Below are positions 1 to 7,304 of a stretch of DNA of 13,795 nt, piece by piece. This DNA comes from JAVBKA01 sp031546715 (GTDB taxonomy: Bacteria; Bacillota; Clostridia; Oscillospirales; UBA929), in contig JAVBKA010000029.1 in NCBI GenBank assembly GCA_031546715.1, positions 1 through 13,795 on the forward strand, in the 5' to 3' direction. The notes beneath the pieces were generated by a model. It was given only the letters and a program-made list of their open reading frames with translations. It ran no database searches and was not told where the DNA came from. The position numbers and the translations under genes are program-made. Every line of letters begins with the position of its first letter. The first letter of the stretch is position 1.

Positions 1-354
1 TCTATAAGTTATAATTGCAAAATAAGTTTGACCTAGAGCGATTACTTCTTTGAGAGGATCGCCTTTTTGCACAATGAGATAACAAGCGTAGCGTGAAAGT
101 TCGTAGTCTACAATTTTTTTCGATGTTGCACCTGCTTTCACGATTTTGTTGACGTCAACAAAATCGTTGTCTACATCATGTCCGCTGTTTTTACAGGCAA
201 GCATCGCCTTGTTAATTACCTTTGTAAAATTCCGCCATTCTGAATAGTCTAATACTAGCCCAAGCTCACGAGCAGACCAAAACTCACTTCCATCTGGTCG
301 AATAGTTTTAATATTTTCAAATAATTTATACTCAGGGGCGTTAAGGCTACTCAT
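1..354 (-). CDS. dinD: DinD-like DNA-damage-inducible protein, N-terminal part (runs off the window)
   Basis: The minus strand is open from an ATG at 354 to position 1, giving 118 residues without a stop, so the gene is cut by the window edge. The protein reads like the N-terminal Bro-N-type half of DinD: FWSARELG near residue 30, WRNF, ACKNSGHDVDNDFVDV, LSRYACYLI and a GDPxKEVIALGQTYFAI block near the end, all characteristic of DinD. In E. coli, DinD is an SOS-induced protein that interacts with RecA filaments; its full length is roughly 270-280 residues, so more than half is missing here. The start overlaps the last 8 bases of the upstream XRE regulator (347-709), which suggests translational coupling in a two-gene operon driven from the promoter at 734-762. 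No LexA/DinR box was recognised, so SOS control is not supported by the sequence. The family call is firm; whether the gene is intact beyond the edge is unknown. Confidence 0.85.
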   Translation of the reverse strand, partial: MSSLNAPEYKLFENIKTIRPDGSEFWSARELGLVLDYSEWRNFTKVINKAMLACKNSGHDVDNDFVDVNKIVKAGATSKKIVDYELSRYACYLIVQKGDPLKEVIALGQTYFAIITYR

Positions 355-709
355 GCTTTTTTACCTCCCCAAGCATTTCAATCAGCGTTTGTTTCAGTCG
401 ACCATTCATAGGTGAATTTGGGTCAAAGCACATATCAATAAAGTGTCTCATTTCAGGACTATTTTCTGCTATACGGGGGTGGAACTCATAAAGTTTTCCC
501 TGTGGTTCATCTGTGCGACCGAAAAGATAATCAAGCGACACGTCGAAATAGTCAGCGTACCAAAGTATAGTTTCAAGTGGTGGGTCACCGTTAGCACTTT
601 CATAGCGATTGATGCTCACTTGAGATGTACCAACCATCTCTGCAATCTTGACCTGCGAAAGTTTTATACTTGCACGAAGTGACCTCATTCGTTCACCAAG
701 AATTTTCAC
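347..709 (-). CDS. XRE-family (HTH_3) transcriptional regulator, cotranscribed with dinD
   Basis: This 120-residue protein begins with a lambda-Cro/CI-like helix-turn-helix at about residues 3-64 (LGERMRSLRASIKLSQVKIA, then SQVSINRYESANGDPPLETI). A short C-terminal segment has no recognised domain. I chose the GTG at 709 rather than the longer in-frame start at 748, because a strong GGAGG lies 7 bases upstream of the GTG and the extra N-terminal residues are not part of the fold. A consensus promoter lies at 734-762, and a TATTCG...CGAATA inverted pair (738-743 and 772-777) flanks it, which would fit autoregulation. The stop codon lies inside the first codons of dinD, so the two are translationally coupled. 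Its role is probably control of this small operon; the target is inferred, not shown. Confidence 0.85.
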   Translation of the reverse strand: MKILGERMRSLRASIKLSQVKIAEMVGTSQVSINRYESANGDPPLETILWYADYFDVSLDYLFGRTDEPQGKLYEFHPRIAENSPEMRHFIDMCFDPNSPMNGRLKQTLIEMLGEVKKHE

Positions 710-733
710 GCAACCGCCTCCTTGTCTGCCATA

Positions 734-762
734 ATTATATTCGTACATTCTATATTTGTCAA
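734..762 (-). promoter_or_regulatory. Sigma-70 promoter of the XRE-dinD operon
   Basis: On the minus strand, TTGACA (757-762) and TATAAT (734-739) are both perfect consensus hexamers separated by 17 bases. They stand just upstream of the GGAGG and GTG of the regulator at 709. The 6-bp inverted pair TATTCG / CGAATA (738-743 / 772-777) overlaps the -10 and flanks the -35, a good position for a repressor site. A fully consensus promoter suggests strong expression unless repressed. Confidence 0.85.
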
Positions 763-892
763 TAATATTTTCGAATAAGATGTGACTCTGTCGCTAACCG
801 AACCTTGCCTCACGTTCGCAGCTCCCGTCATTCACAAAACGAGCCGATGACATTTCCCGACATTGGGGCAAATGAAATCGGCATGTTCTGTG

Positions 893-930
893 CTTTGGGA
901 TAAAAAGTCGTCAGACATTTTATCCCAAAG
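893..930. repeat. Perfect 13-bp inverted repeat with 12-nt loop
   Basis: CTTTGGGATAAAA (893-905) is exactly complementary to TTTTATCCCAAAG (918-930), with a 12-base loop. It sits 30 bp upstream of the predicted oriT hairpin. It could be a relaxase or accessory-protein binding site, or a terminator: the stem is A/T-rich on one side, but there is no following T-run. No role is shown. Confidence 0.7.
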
Positions 931-960
931 AGGGTTTCCAAAGGGTTACCTTTGGCGCAC

Positions 961-1000
961 GACTTTGGAACAAAGTCTAGTGAGTTATGCTTACCCCACC
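961..1000 (+). other. oriT: Putative MobV-type origin of transfer (oriT), nick predicted at 984/985
   Basis: A perfect hairpin, GACTTTG-GAA-CAAAGTC (961-977), runs straight into TAGTGAG/TTATGC (978-990). The nick site of pMV158, the type plasmid of the MobV family, is TAGTGTG/TTA, preceded by AAAGT as here. The window therefore matches the MobV core at all but one of ten positions, and its flank is also similar. The cleavage point by analogy is between G984 and T985 on the plus strand. A MobV relaxase is encoded at 8940-9881, so the expected partner enzyme is present, although about 8 kb away rather than next door. The match was made from memory of the family and by eye; the location of the nick is inference. 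Confidence 0.7.
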
Positions 1001-1165
1001 GACTGGCGGGAAAAGGCTCGAAGAGCGGGCAACGCCCGCTTGACAGAGCGTGCAAGGGGTCGACCGTAGTCGGCAACTTGCTTGAGCGACAGGAAAACGA
1101 GCTGTGATTTTCGAGCCTGAGGGCGAGAAAAGCACGGCTTGTTTTTATAAGGTGGGGTGAGCATA
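986..1165. repeat. Long-range 15-nt inverted pair enclosing 150 bp downstream of the nick
   Basis: TATGCTTACCCCACC (986-1000) pairs with GGTGGGGTGAGCATA (1151-1165) at 14 of 15 positions, and the one exception can form a T-G pair. The left arm starts one base after the predicted nick. On single-stranded transferred DNA this would fold the first 180 nt into one closed structure with the GC-rich hairpin 1024-1040 inside it. Confidence 0.7.
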
Positions 1166-1275
1166 CGTTCCTCGTTTCTAGCTCTCGTCGCAACTACACG
1201 CTCACATCTGCCCCTACAGTTTTACACAAATATTTGCTAAATCCGCTACTTGTTTATAAGTTGGGAAAGAATACT

Positions 1276-3456
1276 CTATTTGAAAAATTCAAGTTCATAT
1301 TGAATAAGTCCACATTTTTCAGCTACATGATTATTGCTAATATATCTTAAAACGCTATCCTCGTTCAAATCAGTGGGAATACTTTTGGAGATCTTATTAA
1401 TTGCAGACGAAGGTATTCCATACTCTAGTAGTAATGACAAATTAGGTGGTAAAAAACTATTTTCAAGAATATTGGCATAGTACAAATAATCCCCATGGGC
1501 AATACTTCGTTCTGCACATACATATTTTTGTAACACATGAACCACACTTAACCATTTCGGAACCTTGTATTCAATCCAGTGACGTAGAATCTGGAAACTG
1601 TCTTTAATAGCTTCATCAAGTATATCGGCATTACTTTTTTTCGAATTGATTGCTAACTTTCTATAATAATCATAATTTTTTGATATTAACATGTTGACTG
1701 ATTTATTCTGAGTATATATTGATGTAACAGTTGCAAGTTTATCTGTTGTCATGGGCGTTGTTGTTTCACCGGGTTTAATTAAATATTTCCAAGATAATTC
1801 AAGAATATATTTTAACTGATCTTTATTCGGAAAACCTGACCAGCATATAAGGGATGTATTACTCAAATTCATCAATTCAGTTAGAATCCCATGCTGTCCT
1901 CTTATGCTAACTCCATTTTTTTTGAAAATGTCTTTAATGGATTCAGGTATACCTTGGACATACCTGTTCTGTTCACTATTAGAATCTCTAATTTCATTTA
2001 CATCAAGATTGATTAAAACTTCATCACTTATTGGATTTTGCTCGAAAAATGGTATGTCAATTGTAACTTTTTCTTTTTCTGGTGGCCTATTAAAATTATA
2101 TATGTTCCCAGTTAAATGCACCATCATCCTGCCGGCTCGACCTTTAATGTTACTGTAATCAAAATAGTCTATTTTTTTCTTATTGCCTTTTGTCTGATCA
2201 TAATAGATAATATTTTTTGCGCAAGTATTCACCCCCTCAATAATGGTGGTTGTACAAAATATGCACCTTAATTTAAGTTCATTAAAATATGCAATCAAAG
2301 AAGCGGTAATATGTCTTGGTAATGCTCCATCATGTATACCAATGCCATAATTAAGACATGTAATAAGCGACCAGTCTTTATTAATATTTTTTTCAATCCA
2401 TTCAACTATTGGCAAAGGAACGTATGGTTTTATCCCCATGCTATTTAAATATTTGGCATAGGATTTGGACAGCGACCGAACTCGTGCAGGGGAAGAACAG
2501 AATATCAAAGTCTGTTCGTTTCTCAAACTGTAAAGCAACTCAAATAGTCTAAATTCCTTTGCAGCTGTTTTTTCTTTAGAATTTCCCGTTATTAAGGAAA
2601 TTTCATCAAATAGATTAACTTCGTTATTCAACACTAGTGAGTAATTTGTCTTGTAAAAATCTGCGTTAAACGCCTCGGCAAACCCATCCGAGATTGATTC
2701 TATATTAGGGCCTAACATCATAAAAGAACTTTGATGTTTTCTCAGCAATAAATGCACTGCATTGTTTAATACATCTGAGCGCTCATCGTCGCGTTGGGCA
2801 CTCAGTTTATAAAATTCATCTACAATAAAAAAATCTATGGCGGGTAGATTACTATATTCCATTACTCGTTCAGCAGTTAAAACAAATATATTTCCTTTAT
2901 TAGCATCGACAGTTTGGGATGTTTTAACGATTATTTTATAGCTATCGCTATACTTACTCAGCTTTTTTCTGGTTTCATCAAGCAACGCAAGCGTTGGCTG
3001 AATAACTACAATGTTTTTGAATGCTTTCGATGCAACAACCTCTTCAATAAGTAAACTTTTACCAAAGCTAGTAGGTGCGCTGACAATTAAGTTCTTACCC
3101 GCTCTGAGAATATTAACCAATTCTTTCTGTTCCTCGTGGAAATATACCCCTTTCAAATTACTTGAGCGAAAGTATTCCTTGCGTATTAAATCTGCAGTAT
3201 GCGTAAGTTTGAGCTTGGACTTATACTTTTCCAGATATGGATAAAAACCTATTGATTCAAAAAGAGCTATCCATAATTCGTGGGCATCAGGAGTAACTTT
3301 TCGCCAATTCTCTATAATAATTACTAAAACTTCTTGCAATTCTTTTTTCAACTGAGGCTGACTAGTAAAGGCAGCATATTTTTTCGCTACAATAAAGCTA
3401 AATTCCAGATCTATTATCTCTGCCTCAATTATCTTTTTTATGAAGTCAGCGCTCAC
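1276..3456 (-). CDS. hamB: Hachiman helicase HamB (SF2, Ski2-like DExH helicase)
   Basis: The 726-residue protein carries the superfamily-2 helicase motifs in order. These are APTSFGKS (Walker A, residues 127-134), VIQPTLALLDE (Ia, about 151-161), TAERV (Ic), VDEFYK (Walker B/DExH position, 212-217), LIFCSS (IV, about 317-322), HDGALPR (375-381), TTTIIEGVN (V, 402-410) and IKGRAGRMM (VI, 437-445). In Hachiman the helicase senses damaged or abnormal DNA and releases the HamA nuclease to degrade DNA in the cell. The GTG start at 3456 shares one base with the hamA stop (TAGTG), so translation is coupled, and a GGTG stands a few bases upstream. It is the last gene of the minus-strand operon starting near 7122. 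The gene is visibly AT-rich. No intrinsic terminator was seen after it. The call rests on the helicase motifs plus adjacency to a DUF1837 gene. Confidence 0.88.
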   Translation of the reverse strand: MSADFIKKIIEAEIIDLEFSFIVAKKYAAFTSQPQLKKELQEVLVIIIENWRKVTPDAHELWIALFESIGFYPYLEKYKSKLKLTHTADLIRKEYFRSSNLKGVYFHEEQKELVNILRAGKNLIVSAPTSFGKSLLIEEVVASKAFKNIVVIQPTLALLDETRKKLSKYSDSYKIIVKTSQTVDANKGNIFVLTAERVMEYSNLPAIDFFIVDEFYKLSAQRDDERSDVLNNAVHLLLRKHQSSFMMLGPNIESISDGFAEAFNADFYKTNYSLVLNNEVNLFDEISLITGNSKEKTAAKEFRLFELLYSLRNEQTLIFCSSPARVRSLSKSYAKYLNSMGIKPYVPLPIVEWIEKNINKDWSLITCLNYGIGIHDGALPRHITASLIAYFNELKLRCIFCTTTIIEGVNTCAKNIIYYDQTKGNKKKIDYFDYSNIKGRAGRMMVHLTGNIYNFNRPPEKEKVTIDIPFFEQNPISDEVLINLDVNEIRDSNSEQNRYVQGIPESIKDIFKKNGVSIRGQHGILTELMNLSNTSLICWSGFPNKDQLKYILELSWKYLIKPGETTTPMTTDKLATVTSIYTQNKSVNMLISKNYDYYRKLAINSKKSNADILDEAIKDSFQILRHWIEYKVPKWLSVVHVLQKYVCAERSIAHGDYLYYANILENSFLPPNLSLLLEYGIPSSAINKISKSIPTDLNEDSVLRYISNNHVAEKCGLIQYELEFFK

Positions 3457-4394
3457 TATAATTCACCTACACTTTGTAAACGGCTTAAACTTTTATGAAG
3501 ACCTGTTACAAGATCTTTCTTTGACTGAATTGGAAATAGAAGCAAGATCAAGTTTAACTTTGTAGCATGGGGATGGTCATTATTTTTATCAAAGTAATTT
3601 TTGAGTTCATTCATTTCATACTCATATTCTTTTATAAACGCTGGCAAGCTCTCATCATCATACTTCGTGAACAACTCACTTTCATAAGTACAAAGAAGGG
3701 GAATACAGATTTGCTCAAATTTACTCTTCAAAGTGGTTTGTGCATTCATTATTTCAAGCCATTTATCTTTTTCAGGTATATTATTCAGTCCTGTAATTTT
3801 CCTTGAAATAATTGCAAATTCGTCATTTAAGTAATCTGCAACAAAGTGACTTTTGATGTCATCAATTAATTCTTTTACGCCTGCCTTACCATTAGTGTAA
3901 AGCTTAGACTCACCTAACCATAATGTTTTTGTACTTTCATGGATATGCACTGCATCAAAACCATGTACAGTCGAACCGTAAGCGTCTTTAAAAAATATTT
4001 TTGAGATTAGAGGAATGGTGTCCTTATAGGCTCGTAGCAATAAATGTAAAATAAGCTCACCAAACTCTCCTCTCCTTAGGTATTTATCAGAAATATTATC
4101 GCCTAAAATTCGACCTGCGTTGTATAGATCTCTAACTTTTTGGAAGACATCGATTTTATAAATTGCCTTTGCTGTTTCTATACAAACATCAATAATTTCC
4201 GTATTCTTTGTTTCGGTTCCTAAATGATGTCCAAAAGCAAACTCGGGAATTACTCGTGTTAAGACCTTAACCAAGCTGTCAATTCTATATGTTGAATTAC
4301 CATTATCATCTAGATCAAAACCAACGAAATATGTACTTAAGTCACACTTGTTAAAATGCTGGACAATTACTTTGTCTGCACCAAAAGCACTCAT
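3456..4394 (-). CDS. hamA: Hachiman nuclease HamA (DUF1837)
   Basis: The 312-residue product has the features of DUF1837 proteins. RRGEFGELILHLLL (about 107-120) is followed by GFDAVHI (145-151) and LWLGESKL (158-165). The Asp of GFD (147) and the Glu/Lys of GESK (162, 164) form a PD-(D/E)xK nuclease signature, with Glu110/Glu113 as likely additional metal ligands. HamA is the DNase of the Hachiman defence system and is held inactive by HamB until triggered. I chose the ATG at 4394: it overlaps the stop of the preceding methyltransferase gene in an ATGA arrangement and starts close to the conserved domain. The in-frame start at 4442 would add 16 residues encoded inside the upstream gene. Gene order RM - hamA - hamB with overlaps at both borders makes one operon. 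All expected catalytic residues appear present, so the nuclease looks functional. Confidence 0.88.
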   Translation of the reverse strand: MSAFGADKVIVQHFNKCDLSTYFVGFDLDDNGNSTYRIDSLVKVLTRVIPEFAFGHHLGTETKNTEIIDVCIETAKAIYKIDVFQKVRDLYNAGRILGDNISDKYLRRGEFGELILHLLLRAYKDTIPLISKIFFKDAYGSTVHGFDAVHIHESTKTLWLGESKLYTNGKAGVKELIDDIKSHFVADYLNDEFAIISRKITGLNNIPEKDKWLEIMNAQTTLKSKFEQICIPLLCTYESELFTKYDDESLPAFIKEYEYEMNELKNYFDKNNDHPHATKLNLILLLFPIQSKKDLVTGLHKSLSRLQSVGEL

Positions 4395-5509
4395 TTTTTC
4401 ACCACCAGTTTCTGATACCTCTCCATCAATGCTGCCACGCAACTCGCCTCACTCGTATCCTTAACAGAAAATCCATACAACTTCATAACAGCTGCATCAA
4501 GGGCACGGTGAGACTTAAGAAGTTCGGGCGGCATAGTCAGCGGGTCATATAGATCGGCAAGGGAACTGTCAGGAAACAGAGCGCGTGCATCAAGAACTGC
4601 TTGCGCCAACTTTTCGATCATTGTTTTCTGTTCATTCGTTGCGTCGGGCCAGGGAAAATTATTGTAGACAATATCTTTTGAGTAAGTATAATCACTCTTT
4701 AGTCGCCCGCAAACAACCCTAACCCATGCCATATGTACATTGGAAGTTAATACACCAAAATGATACAGTGTAGCATTTTCAATAATAAAGAGTTTGTTTC
4801 CTACAATTGTATCGCTGTTCAAATAGCCAATCGGTATATATCTCCTGCGTTCTCCTGAAACTATCGGAATAGCGACAAATTTATCAGGATTTCTTGATTC
4901 TCTAAACAATGTTGGCGTTTCGGATAACCTACGCGCTCCTGCGTCGGTACTGCTTGCGCGCATTTTTCTGACAATATTAACTCGTTCTATGACAAGTGGC
5001 ATTTTTCGCAATTCAGACGGCGGGCAATCTTTTAGCCACAAGCAATATCGAGGCTTATTGTTGATGAACTCGTACCCCATCATATATTTCTTAATGTATC
5101 TTACTGCCAATGGTTCTCTAGAAATGAAATCCGTGTAGTCTTCGGCTTCAATTATTAAGTTGCCACCATCCATAGCTTGGTTACCCATAATAATTTTGGG
5201 GACTTCGCACAACGGTTTTGCCCGGCTTGTGACAACAGTGTTGCCAGCGTTCAAAAGATAGGGATTTATTTTATCGACATAGGAGGGTATTCCATCGCCT
5301 GAAATATCTTCATATTCCACCAACAATTTGCTCAACCTATTCGTCTGCGAAAAACCTATGATAACGCAATGTACAGCGGCTTTTCCTTTGGCTTCATTGC
5401 TCCATTTGAAGGTTCTATGTGCAAAATTAATGTTGACTTGATACATGTCGATTAAAATGTTCCACAGTTGACCGACTTGTGAACCTTGCACAATGCTATT
5501 TGTTGACAC
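4391..5509 (-). CDS. MmeI-like restriction-methylation enzyme, C-terminal fragment (target recognition half)
   Basis: This is the second part of a gene that is continuous in related MmeI/YeeA-type enzymes. It starts with the family block STNSIVQG, followed by QLWNIL and INFAHRTFKW. The block belongs directly after the NPPF methyltransferase motif of the upstream fragment. The middle section (about 140-290) has the target-recognition region, and the end has the family's closing block, NNFPWP, then FPDSSLADLYDPLTMP and HRALDAAV. As a separate protein it would start with the GTG at 5509, but no good ribosome binding site precedes it, so it is more likely the displaced tail of the upstream frame. 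Its stop overlaps the hamA start by four bases (ATGA). Without the catalytic half it should have no activity alone, unless the two pieces assemble. Confidence 0.82.
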   Translation of the reverse strand: MSTNSIVQGSQVGQLWNILIDMYQVNINFAHRTFKWSNEAKGKAAVHCVIIGFSQTNRLSKLLVEYEDISGDGIPSYVDKINPYLLNAGNTVVTSRAKPLCEVPKIIMGNQAMDGGNLIIEAEDYTDFISREPLAVRYIKKYMMGYEFINNKPRYCLWLKDCPPSELRKMPLVIERVNIVRKMRASSTDAGARRLSETPTLFRESRNPDKFVAIPIVSGERRRYIPIGYLNSDTIVGNKLFIIENATLYHFGVLTSNVHMAWVRVVCGRLKSDYTYSKDIVYNNFPWPDATNEQKTMIEKLAQAVLDARALFPDSSLADLYDPLTMPPELLKSHRALDAAVMKLYGFSVKDTSEASCVAALMERYQKLVVKK

Positions 5510-7122
5510 AAAAGCTGTTTCAATTTTCGTACCTGAATATACTCAGAAGCCTTTTTATACCACGCCCCGACATAATCAAGTAGTGCCGTTTTACATATTT
5601 CGCCAAAAACAATTTGCATATCGTCTTTTTGCTCTTGCGTGGCATATTTAAACCCTTTGAACGGCGGATTCCCCAGTATATAACTCAATTCATGCTTCGG
5701 TACAACACTTTCCCAATTGATCCTTAGCGCATTCCCGTGAACAATCGTTGCACTCTGAGTTAATGGCAGGCGCACAAACGGAATGCCAAAATAATCTGCC
5801 ACAATGTTATTCATTTGATGATCCATCAACCACATGCCTACCTGGGCGATTTGACAAGGAAAATCTTCGTACTCAATACCATAGAACTGGCCTACATTCA
5901 CACGTATGTCCTTTTCCAAAGGATTTTCCAATATACTGCTCTGCGCATAGGCAAGTCTGCTTAGCTTCATTTTCAACACTTCAAACTCAAGCGTCCGCAA
6001 TTCACGGTAGGTGACAATTAGGAAATTTCCGCAACCGCAGGCGGGGTCAAGGAATGCTAATCGCGCAACCTTTTCATGGAAGCGTTCAAGTGTAATTGGG
6101 TCAGTCTTTATACGATCAAACTCATTCCATAGTTCGTCCATGAAAAGAGGGTTTATCAGCTTTAGAATATTTTCCTCACTGGTGTAGTGCGCACCCAACT
6201 CCCGCCGCTGGTCTTTATCCATAACGCCTTGAAACATTGCACCGAAAATAGCGGGGGAGATTTTGTTCCAGTCAAAATGCTCGCAATCAATCAGAGTTTG
6301 CCGCATTTTTGCATCAAACTCCGCAGATGGCAACAAATCCTTGAACAGACCGCCGTTGATATAACGGAACTGCTTCAACTCATCGGACAACAGCGTGCGT
6401 TTTGACCGAGTTTCCTCTGGCATGTTGAGGATTTCAAATAGTTTGCCAATCCGTTCCGACAAGTCAGACCCGTCAGGTTTGGAATTTTCAATGTAACGGA
6501 AAAAGCTATCTTGCGGAAAAATGCCCGTGTCATCAGCAAACAGACAAAATAATAGGCGCACAAGGTACACCTCTAAGATGTGACCCTCATACCCATTACT
6601 TTTCAAAGCGTCGTGGAGCTTGGCCATTTTTTCGGCGGCCTTGACGTTGACTTCTACTTGATCCTCACGTGTGCGCTCGGTTTGATACCCGGCTATGTCC
6701 GCAAACCGTTTGATATGCTTGCGCAAATCCTTTGTCTTGAAATTGAAAAACTCATTTGTGGAGCGTCGGCAGAGCCGAATACTCTCAAAATCGCACACCA
6801 TCCAAAGGTCTGGGATTTCGTTTTCCGGCAAGTGCGACATATAGTTCCGCAACTGCTCAAAAGCCGCAGTAAGGTCTTTGCCCCGCGACTTCATTTCAAT
6901 AGCGAGCTTGCTTTTCCAGAGGTAGTCAATATAGCCCGTTTTGCTGCCGGTAAGTGAAACTTTGAACTCAAAGTCGCCAACAGACATAGGCTCGTCCACA
7001 CCAAAAACGCGCAGAAACTCAATTTCAAAGCCCTGTGCTTCAGCTTCCTCATTATGTGCATCTTTCCATTTTTTAGAGAACCTAATGGCATTGGCTTGAA
7101 TTTCATCCCAAGTAAGTTGCAT
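5452..7122 (-). CDS. MmeI-like fused endonuclease-adenine methyltransferase, N-terminal fragment (frameshifted)
   Basis: The reading frame encodes a PD-(D/E)xK nuclease domain followed by an N6-adenine DNA methyltransferase domain. The nuclease signature is Asp66, nine residues, then Glu76-Met-Lys78, the same D-x9-ExK spacing as in MmeI. Methyltransferase motif I is LDPACGCGNFL (358-368) and motif IV is GNPPF (484-488). MmeI-type enzymes cut and methylate with one chain of about 900 residues and a shared recognition domain. Here residues 1-530 fit the family, but the last 26 (from VRKLKQLLC) are out-of-frame sequence. Joining this piece to the frame ending at 4391 by adding one G at 5532/5533 gives about 910 residues, close to MmeI's 919. 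The start ATG at 7122 has GGGAGG 7 bases upstream, and a promoter stands at 7257-7285. It heads the operon with hamA and hamB. Confidence 0.87.
   Translation of the reverse strand: MQLTWDEIQANAIRFSKKWKDAHNEEAEAQGFEIEFLRVFGVDEPMSVGDFEFKVSLTGSKTGYIDYLWKSKLAIEMKSRGKDLTAAFEQLRNYMSHLPENEIPDLWMVCDFESIRLCRRSTNEFFNFKTKDLRKHIKRFADIAGYQTERTREDQVEVNVKAAEKMAKLHDALKSNGYEGHILEVYLVRLLFCLFADDTGIFPQDSFFRYIENSKPDGSDLSERIGKLFEILNMPEETRSKRTLLSDELKQFRYINGGLFKDLLPSAEFDAKMRQTLIDCEHFDWNKISPAIFGAMFQGVMDKDQRRELGAHYTSEENILKLINPLFMDELWNEFDRIKTDPITLERFHEKVARLAFLDPACGCGNFLIVTYRELRTLEFEVLKMKLSRLAYAQSSILENPLEKDIRVNVGQFYGIEYEDFPCQIAQVGMWLMDHQMNNIVADYFGIPFVRLPLTQSATIVHGNALRINWESVVPKHELSYILGNPPFKGFKYATQEQKDDMQIVFGEICKTALLDYVGAWYKKASEYIQVRKLKQLLCQQIALCKVHKSVNCGTF
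5532..5533 (-). other. Single-base frameshift splitting the MmeI-like gene
   Basis: On the minus strand the frame reads TAT ATT CAG GTA CGA, whereas restoring one G (CAG GGT ACG AAA ATT) continues into the family's conserved F-V-S-T-N-S block. The apparent loss is one G from a GGG run. Both flanking frames keep conserved family sequence right up to this point, so the break is recent or is a sequencing error. Confidence 0.8.
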
Positions 7123-7256
7123 ATGTTAACCTCCCGTAGTAATTCAGACAGTTCGTGTGTCGACTTATTATCGATGCAATTATTATTCAAAGTAACAGCT
7201 TGCAGGCTTCCTTAATTACTAATGAGCTCACACATGAAATGCATATTCACTCATAC

Positions 7257-7285
7257 ATAATACAAGATTTTTTGCCAGTTTACAA
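7257..7285 (-). promoter_or_regulatory. Probable promoter of the RM-Hachiman operon
   Basis: On the minus strand, TTGTAA (7280-7285) and TATTAT (7257-7262) are 17 bases apart. They lie in the gap between the small XRE gene (ends 7305) and the methyltransferase start (7122), leaving an untranslated leader of about 130 bases. The promoter would make the operon independent of read-through from the XRE gene. The hexamers are only near-consensus. Confidence 0.5.
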
Positions 7286-7304
7286 CCTAAATTGCCAATT
7301 TATT

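Larger units (their letters stand above)
841..1165 (+). other. Untranslated, hairpin-rich oriT region
   Basis: Between the two minus-strand operons (749-1275) I see no believable gene; the open frames here are interrupted by inverted repeats and have no ribosome binding sites. The stretch holds a series of stem-loops: an imperfect one at 843-882 (GCCGAT / ATCGGC ends), a perfect 13-bp one at 893-930, a 7-bp one at 938-955 (CCAAAGG / CCTTTGG), a 7-bp one at 961-977 directly before the predicted nick, and a 7-bp GC-rich one at 1024-1040 (AGCGGGC / GCCCGCT). A 15-nt arm at 986-1000 pairs with 1151-1165. Such density of secondary structure is usual for origins of transfer and for single-strand origins. 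Positions 1166-1275 show nothing I can name. Confidence 0.65.

Noticed and set aside
828..1193. Open frames of 68 and 121 codons on both strands in the oriT region
   Set aside because: They run through strong inverted repeats, have no ribosome binding sites and encode low-complexity, unfamiliar sequence.
4395..4442. Longer hamA start
   Set aside because: It would lie wholly within the upstream gene; the ATGA overlap at 4394 is the usual coupled start.
6891..7190. Minus-strand 99-codon frame starting upstream of the RM gene
   Set aside because: The TTG start has no clear ribosome binding site and most of the frame is antiphase to the certain nuclease domain; the first 23 codons could be a leader peptide but nothing supports it.
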